A DNA stretch of 64,000 nucleotides, taken from Acanthochromis polyacanthus. Taxonomy: Eukaryota > Chordata > Actinopteri > Pomacentridae. Numbering within the stretch: position 1 is the first letter of the stretch; every line of letters begins with the position of its first letter. A model generated the notes under the pieces. The model was given only the letters and a program-made list of their open reading frames with translations. It did no database searches and was not told where the DNA came from. The stretch spans positions 42,013,474-42,077,473 of the forward strand of contig NC_067113.1 of NCBI RefSeq assembly GCF_021347895.1, read 5' to 3'. The position numbers and the translations under genes are program-made. Below, piece after piece: positions 61,400 through 64,000 of this stretch.

Positions 61400-61760
61400 A
61401 GTGTTTCAGAATTAGCTCATGAATTCTTGAGTTCGAGTTCACGGCGACATTTGACCACCAAAATCTAATCAGTTCTTTCTTGGATTCAGTATTGAAAGGA
61501 GCCTTTTGCTTAAGAAAGCTCCTAACTGGATGAAATGACAACTCATGGATTCTTCTACCCATTTCCCCTCGATATTGGGACATTTTTATCGAGGGCAAAG
61601 GGAAAGTGTTTGGGAAAAGGCACAGGATGTCGTGTTTTTGAATGTTAAACCACATCGACAGTAGACATTTGTGCTAAATTTGAAGAAATTCCCCTGAGGC
61701 AGTGAATAAACATCATGTTCTCAAGACTGGGACAGATAGAAAACCCAAACTGTTGCACTT
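61400..61760 (+). repeat. Degenerate dispersed teleost repeat
   Basis: TTTGACCACCAAAATCTAAT, TGTGCTAAATTTGAAGAAAT and TTCTCAAGACTGGGACAGAT are landmarks of a common fish dispersed repeat. The copy is diverged and its borders are approximate. Confidence 0.5.
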
Positions 61761-64000
61761 TCAGAAGGACACTGATGACCACATCTAATCTAATAAAATA
61801 TGTTCCACAAAGCTTGCCATGAATTCTAGGAACTAATGAGCCCAGCTGACTGAGCAGCCTGTGCCAACTTACATTAGATTAATCTTTGACTTCAGTGTGT
61901 CAGAGCGACATGCCCACTTTGAAGACCTCTTTAATAATAATGTTTTTTGAGCAACACACCATACTATGACGTTTTTACAGTGAGGGTTCTACAGTGGAAC
62001 CAGTTTGACATGTTCAGGCATTCTATGTGTGAAAACTCAAAGATTTCATGGATCAGAAGGTGGTTTTCAACTTTCTTTGTTAACTTTCTGCTTCAACTTT
62101 AAACTAAATTTCCTTCACTAAGCAGCCCTCTGGTCTTCCAGTAAGCTGTGTTCCTATTGGCTGTCCAGGTGGCTGCTTGGTGTTATCAGGAACACCTGAG
62201 CAGCTCAGTGTCTTCCTGCTTTATGTCTGCAGTCAAACATTTCCTCTGCTTCTCTTCACTGAACCGGATTCAGCTCTGTTGCTTTAGTTTGTTCTTTAGG
62301 TGATGGCTTGCAGCTTCCAGCAGTAAAATCCTCTTTAATGTGTTTCTTGGTGTGTTTTAGGGGGGTTTGAACTGGATAGTTGTCTTGGTAAATGTGGTTC
62401 TTTAGCCACAGTTAGCACATGGTGCTAATGTGTGGAGTGATTAGTGGGTTTGGTGCAGCTGAGTTGTGTCTTTATCTTGGCTGTAGTGAGCCTTTAGAGG
62501 TTTTTGGTCAGACACATTCTGTATTCTTGTTTGTGAACCAACGCTGGTTGTCCAGAAGGTAAGAGTTCCTGTCCTGATTCTCTGTTTAAAGAGCTTCTCT
62601 GGTAGGCTGCAGGAGACTTTAGCGTTTGGGTTGTGCTAGTTTGGTTTTTGTACAGTTTCATTTGGACGACTATCTTGAGGCCCCTCCATGTGGTTTAGTG
62701 AGGTTTTCTGGAACAGTTCTACAAAGCAACCTGCAGCAGAAAAGACTTTGAGAGTTTTTAGGAAGTTCTGGAGACCAGACTTTAGAGCAGAACAAATATT
62801 TGTCAGCAGTTTGAGCAGGAGAAGATGAGCTTCAGAGTAGAAATGAGAAGGAAACCTTCTTGACCCCGTGTGGTGAGGTCCTGTACCAAGAGTTTGAGCA
62901 GGCTGTGAAGAGTCTGTAGTTCTTTGGTCTGAAAGCACCAGAAGAGTCGACTCATTAAAGGAGAAAATGGGAGATATTGTTGATTCTTCTGTCGCTCTGC
63001 AGTTTCCTTAGACTGAATATCTAGTTTATATATTAAATGATTTGCAGTATGAGCCCAAGAAGACTTAAATAAACTCCCTCTATCCCCTGGACACAACAAA
63101 TTTTATTAAATTAAAAAAAAAAATGTTTTTGAGCTCTAATCATAGTTTAAATAGATTTTTTTCTCTTTGCTTGTTTAGTTTTGTCATCTGTGTGAAAGGT
63201 GCTAAACAAATAAAGATGAACTGAATAACTGATTAACTCATGATTGTGACAACAGAAGTATTTTCATTGTGATTCAGGGGTTTGTTTCATTTTCAACGTT
63301 GGGGTTAAAATCTTGAAAGAAAAAAAGATTAAAGAAATAAATTGCATCAAAAACAATTAAATCAAAGGAAAAAACATTCAATACAAAAAACTTTTAAAAA
63401 GAAAATTAAACATGAAATACAAAAGTTACATAACAGCAAAGTGAAACTTTTTTTTTGCCCGTGTGATATTTGGGGCTGAAGCCCCCCTAAAATAGGCCTA
63501 ATGACGCCACTGGTTCCTATAAACATAGAGAAGTACCCAAAGAAGTGGTTTTCCTAGTTGTTCATGGAACAACTTGCACAAAGCACTGACCATCCCCCTG
63601 TCCTCCACCTGTGGGATGAACTGAGTAAATCTTTTGCGGCTGAATGAGAGTAAATCCTTACAGTTACGTTTGAAAATCCTTTGGAAAGCCTGTCCACAGT
63701 AGAGAAAGCTGTTACAGCAGCAGATTACTGAGCTTGTTTGTTGGCCAAGATGTTCGGGGGTCACATGCGGGGTCAACACAAGTCTTTCCCTGTTCTTTGT
63801 TTAGATGTCCACTGTAGTAGAGGACTTTTCTGACTGAATGGTTCTGAATTTTTCTTACACATTTGAGTAGAAAGAAATAAACACAGTCCATGTTCTTGAA
63901 CTTGTTGGTGTACTGCACACTAGAGAGTACCGACAAGCTAAAAAAAAAACAAATTCACATCATTATCCTACCCAAAGTGCACCTTAGTCCAATCATAATC
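61761..64000. other. Right end of window, no gene recognised
   Basis: One isolated satellite-like motif occurs at about 61956-61977. Minus-strand frames at 62636-63099 and 63498-63936 are open for 75-100 codons but show no motif I can identify. A GGGGCTGAAGCCCCCCTAAA stretch near 63470-63490 resembles the end of a dispersed repeat. Confidence 0.35.

Noticed and set aside
63498..63936. Minus-strand frames with a CCNSFLYC-like stretch reminiscent of a receptor tail
   Set aside because: Only a few residues resemble such a motif, no transmembrane segments precede it, and the two frames do not join plausibly.

Overview
The window looks like a piece of a ray-finned (teleost) fish nuclear chromosome. 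Coding sequence is sparse and split by GT/AG introns. The remainder is dominated by repeats typical of fish: Tc1/mariner, Tigger-like, hAT and PIF/Harbinger elements, LINE tails, a tRNA-derived SINE and a large satellite array. The species cannot be named from the sequence.

Only one host gene is recognisable: acss3 (mitochondrial short-chain/propionyl acyl-CoA synthetase), on the minus strand. Nine consecutive coding exons, all with canonical splice sites and matching phases, run from the start codon at 54081 down to 31031. They encode the first ~452 residues: targeting peptide, ACS N-terminal region and most of the AMP-binding domain. The C-terminal third was not found and presumably lies beyond coordinate 1. 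If so, everything from 1 to 31030 is intron 9.

Region by region: 1-7.7 kb holds a decayed Tc1 element, an inverted pair of unrecognised repeats around a LINE tail and a SINE, and a Tigger-like deletion derivative. 7.67-23.34 kb is bounded by the two ends of a hAT-type element and contains a ~14.5 kb array of a 38-39 bp satellite. The array has been entered by an intact-looking Tc1 transposon (TA duplication within a monomer). It also carries three copies of what looks like a retrocopied mRNA 3' end and four copies of a ~420 bp block holding paired tRNA-like units. 23.3-31 kb has no gene that I can see. 31-54 kb is the acss3 exon-intron region, with a Harbinger derivative carrying a Myb-like reading frame (intron 8) and a palindromic hAT MITE (intron 3). 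Nested in that MITE is a second non-autonomous element carrying the ATP-binding start of a RecQ-like helicase. 54-64 kb is upstream of acss3 and contains a LINE reverse-transcriptase remnant and a SINE split by a 337 bp inverted-repeat element with a 9 bp target duplication.

The parts most worth follow-up are the composite satellite array and the nested non-autonomous elements. All identifications come from reading the sequence by eye; no database search was run.
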